A DNA stretch of 34,058 bases from positions 1 through 34,058 of the forward strand of contig CALMON010000071.1 in NCBI GenBank assembly GCA_937871785.1. The letters are read 5' to 3'. A model generated the notes under the pieces. The model did no database searches. It saw only the letters and a program-made list of their open reading frames with translations, and was not told where the DNA came from. This document shows positions 32,503 through 34,058 of the stretch, in pieces. This DNA comes from an uncultured Granulicella sp. (GTDB lineage Bacteria > Acidobacteriota > Terriglobia > Terriglobales > Acidobacteriaceae). Positions within the stretch are counted from its first letter, which is position 1; every line of letters starts with the position of its first letter. Position numbers and translations under genes: made by a program.

Positions 32503-34058
32503 CTACGGTTGGGATGGAGGGAAAGGCGTTGGCGGAAGCTTCCGGTCTGGCACGGCCGCCGCCGGTTTGCGCGGAAGCATCGGCTTTTCCGGCATCGGCT
32601 TTTCCAGTGTCTTTGGTGTTGCGGCCGTAGCCGCGTTTGAACCTGAAGCTGCGGGCGCTGCAGGCTCCGCCGCCGGCTTGGGCGCAACCGCGATGCCGTG
32701 CAGCAACTTCCAGCGGTCGTAGCCGGCGTAGAGATTGTCGATCAGCAGCCCGGCGACCAGGCGCGCTCCCTGCGGCGTAGGGTGGATGAAGTCCGCCGCC
32801 ACCAGCCGAGGTTTGCCCGCGTACCAGCGCGCCATGGTGCCGTCGCCGCCCATGGCCGCGTAGGTGTTGAAGAAGGCGGCGTGCTCGTCGGCGGCGGCTT
32901 TTTGCTGGATCGCGACGATCTCGGGAATTTCCGGCATGGTGTGGATGTCGCTGAGGCCGCCGCGCTGGCCACGGTCCATGGGGCTCATCACAAGAATCGG
33001 CACGCCGGGGTCGGCGGCGCGGGCGCGGTCGATCGCGGTGCGCAGCTCCCCATCGAGCGTTTTCACCAGGCCGCCGAACTGGCTTTCGTTGGTGCCGTAG
33101 TTGATGACGATCAGCGCGGGCTGCGTGTGATGGAGCTCTTCGGACCACAGCAGGGGGTCGAACGTGCGCGAAAGCACGGTGGTGGTCGCGCCGTTCAGGC
33201 CCAGCGAGTCATAAAGGACGCCGCGCGTGCCGTGCTTGAAGTCCACGCCGAACAGCGACACGGTCCCGTCCGTCACTTCGACGACGACCTGCTTCGTACC
33301 CGCGGGGAGTGGCACGGTCTGCTGCGCGGCCCCGCGTTCGGCGCGCGTGTTGACGGTCGCCAGAACCGTGCCGCCGGCGCTGACCGTAAAGCTGCCGCCG
33401 TCCGGGCTGGCGAGAAACTGCACGTCGGCCGCTGTCGGCGGGGTGCCGGTGAGCTTGAAGGTGGACTTCGCGCCGACGCCGCCGACGAAGATGCCGCCGC
33501 CCAGACCGTAGCTGCCGCCTTTCATTTTGCCGACGCCGGTCGCCTCGCCCGGAGCGTCTTTCCATCCGCTTGCGTCGATCTCGACGCCGCGATGCCCGTA
33601 CCAGGCCCACGGTTTGGCCGCGAGATTGAAGCCCTGCCCCGCGTCGCCGAAGCGCGCCTGCAGCAGCTCGCGCGCGTCGCCGGTGATGAGGTCGGCAGTG
33701 GTCGGCGAGTCGCCGTAATGGAGGATCGTGACGACGTCGGGCGGCAGCGACGCAGACACGGGCGCGGCAGCCGAAGCGAGATCGGGCGGAGCGGAAGCCG
33801 GGGCCGGCTGAACTGGCGCGGCCGCGGAGGGTGTCTGCGCGCTCCGCTCAAGCTGCCACAGCGCGGCATAGAAGGGATCGAGCGCTAGGCTGTCGTCGGT
33901 GAACGTGGCGCTGATCGGCGGCGGAGGCGGAGGCGCGCCAGGGGCCAGCGGTGTCGGTTTCGCGGGCTGCTGCACCCCGTTGAGCGGCATCGCCGGCGTG
34001 ACCGGGGCGGGAGCGTGTGGCCAATGGAGGCGGGCCGTTTCGCCCAGCAGCGTGGGGT
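32503..34058 (-). CDS. SGNH/GDSL hydrolase-like protein, N-terminus beyond the right edge
   Basis: The frame is open to the window edge (residues PTLLGETARLHWPHAPAP precede the first internal ATG at 33990), so the start lies outside. A Pro/Ala-rich region leads to an SGNH domain. Block I is ILHYGDSPTTADLITGD with the nucleophile Ser, block III is VINYGTNES, and block V is DFIHPTPQGARLVAG with the Asp-x-x-His pair. Between blocks I and III a beta-rich insert of about 130 residues (STFKLTGTPPTAADVQFL, VPLPAGTKQVVVEV) resembles the carbohydrate-esterase SGNH proteins that act on surface polysaccharides or peptidoglycan. The C-terminal 70 residues are Pro/Ala/Lys-rich and probably disordered. The substrate is unknown; deacetylation or acetylation of envelope glycan is a reasonable guess. 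Confidence 0.82.
   Translation of the reverse strand, partial: PTLLGETARLHWPHAPAPVTPAMPLNGVQQPAKPTPLAPGAPPPPPPISATFTDDSLALDPFYAALWQLERSAQTPSAAAPVQPAPASAPPDLASAAAPVSASLPPDVVTILHYGDSPTTADLITGDARELLQARFGDAGQGFNLAAKPWAWYGHRGVEIDASGWKDAPGEATGVGKMKGGSYGLGGGIFVGGVGAKSTFKLTGTPPTAADVQFLASPDGGSFTVSAGGTVLATVNTRAERGAAQQTVPLPAGTKQVVVEVTDGTVSLFGVDFKHGTRGVLYDSLGLNGATTTVLSRTFDPLLWSEELHHTQPALIVINYGTNESQFGGLVKTLDGELRTAIDRARAADPGVPILVMSPMDRGQRGGLSDIHTMPEIPEIVAIQQKAAADEHAAFFNTYAAMGGDGTMARWYAGKPRLVAADFIHPTPQGARLVAGLLIDNLYAGYDRWKLLHGIAVAPKPAAEPAAPAASGSNAATAATPKTLEKPMPEKPMLPRKPAAAVPDRKLPPTPFPPSQP

Noticed and set aside
1-34058. tRNA, rRNA, CRISPR arrays, insertion sequences or prophage genes
   Set aside because: No T-loop plus acceptor pattern, no regularly spaced repeats and no transposase or integrase motif was found by eye on either strand.

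Overview
The window looks like a chromosomal segment of an acidobacterium (Acidobacteriota, Terriglobia type). Three things point that way: two Oar-like TonB-dependent receptors with an N-terminal carboxypeptidase-regulatory domain, a ToxR/CadC-like winged-helix protein fused to a TolB-type propeller, and a planctomycete/acidobacterial DUF1549-DUF1553 plus DUF1501 gene pair. The DNA is GC-rich, which makes many long antisense ORFs. I see no rRNA, tRNA, CRISPR array, transposase or prophage gene. Assignments come from reading motifs by eye; no database search was run.

Layout. (1) 1-3550: 5' part of a TonB-dependent receptor (minus) divergent from a membrane-anchored winged-helix/propeller regulator (plus). 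(2) 3601-7253, minus: a GT-C-like membrane protein behind a PtmA-like short-chain dehydrogenase, a small RraB-like protein and a TetR regulator. (3) 7336-8211: a PdxI/YdbC-type aldo/keto reductase divergent from the TetR gene and closed by a strong two-way hairpin. (4) 8335-13182, minus: a sugar-phosphate-isomerase-like TIM barrel, two short-chain dehydrogenases and an exported glutaminase-A-like protein. (5) 13300-15496: an acyltransferase-3 membrane protein whose reading frame runs 71 bp into a fumarylacetoacetate-hydrolase-family gene, followed by a textbook terminator. (6) 15981-20762: a three-gene exported c-type cytochrome module (double PSCyt1 + DUF1549 + DUF1553, Tat-exported DUF1501, small monohaem cytochrome). 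(7) 20898-24356: purine permease, arylsulfotransferase-like propeller protein and GNAT acetyltransferase. (8) 24370-28266, minus: exported alpha/beta hydrolase, a nucleoside hydrolase and a Tat-exported amidohydrolase. (9) 28894-32163: a second TonB-dependent receptor, then a hairpin-rich intergenic stretch and a partial SGNH hydrolase.

The most striking observation is the nucleoside hydrolase. An in-frame amber codon lies exactly between an intact Sec signal peptide with a good ribosome binding site and the intact catalytic domain, and a GTG codon follows the amber directly. The gene may be a very recent pseudogene, a readthrough gene, or one that now makes a cytoplasmic enzyme by re-initiation. 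Its partner amidohydrolase (exported), the divergent TonB receptor and the nearby purine permease suggest an envelope-to-cytoplasm nucleoside or nucleobase scavenging locus. This is inference. Other points of note are the RraB-like protein, the doubled haem domain in the DUF1549/1553 protein, the overlapping acyltransferase, and several intergenic repeats (a perfect heptamer array, an inverted GAGCTATGAG-type cluster, and REP-like hairpins).
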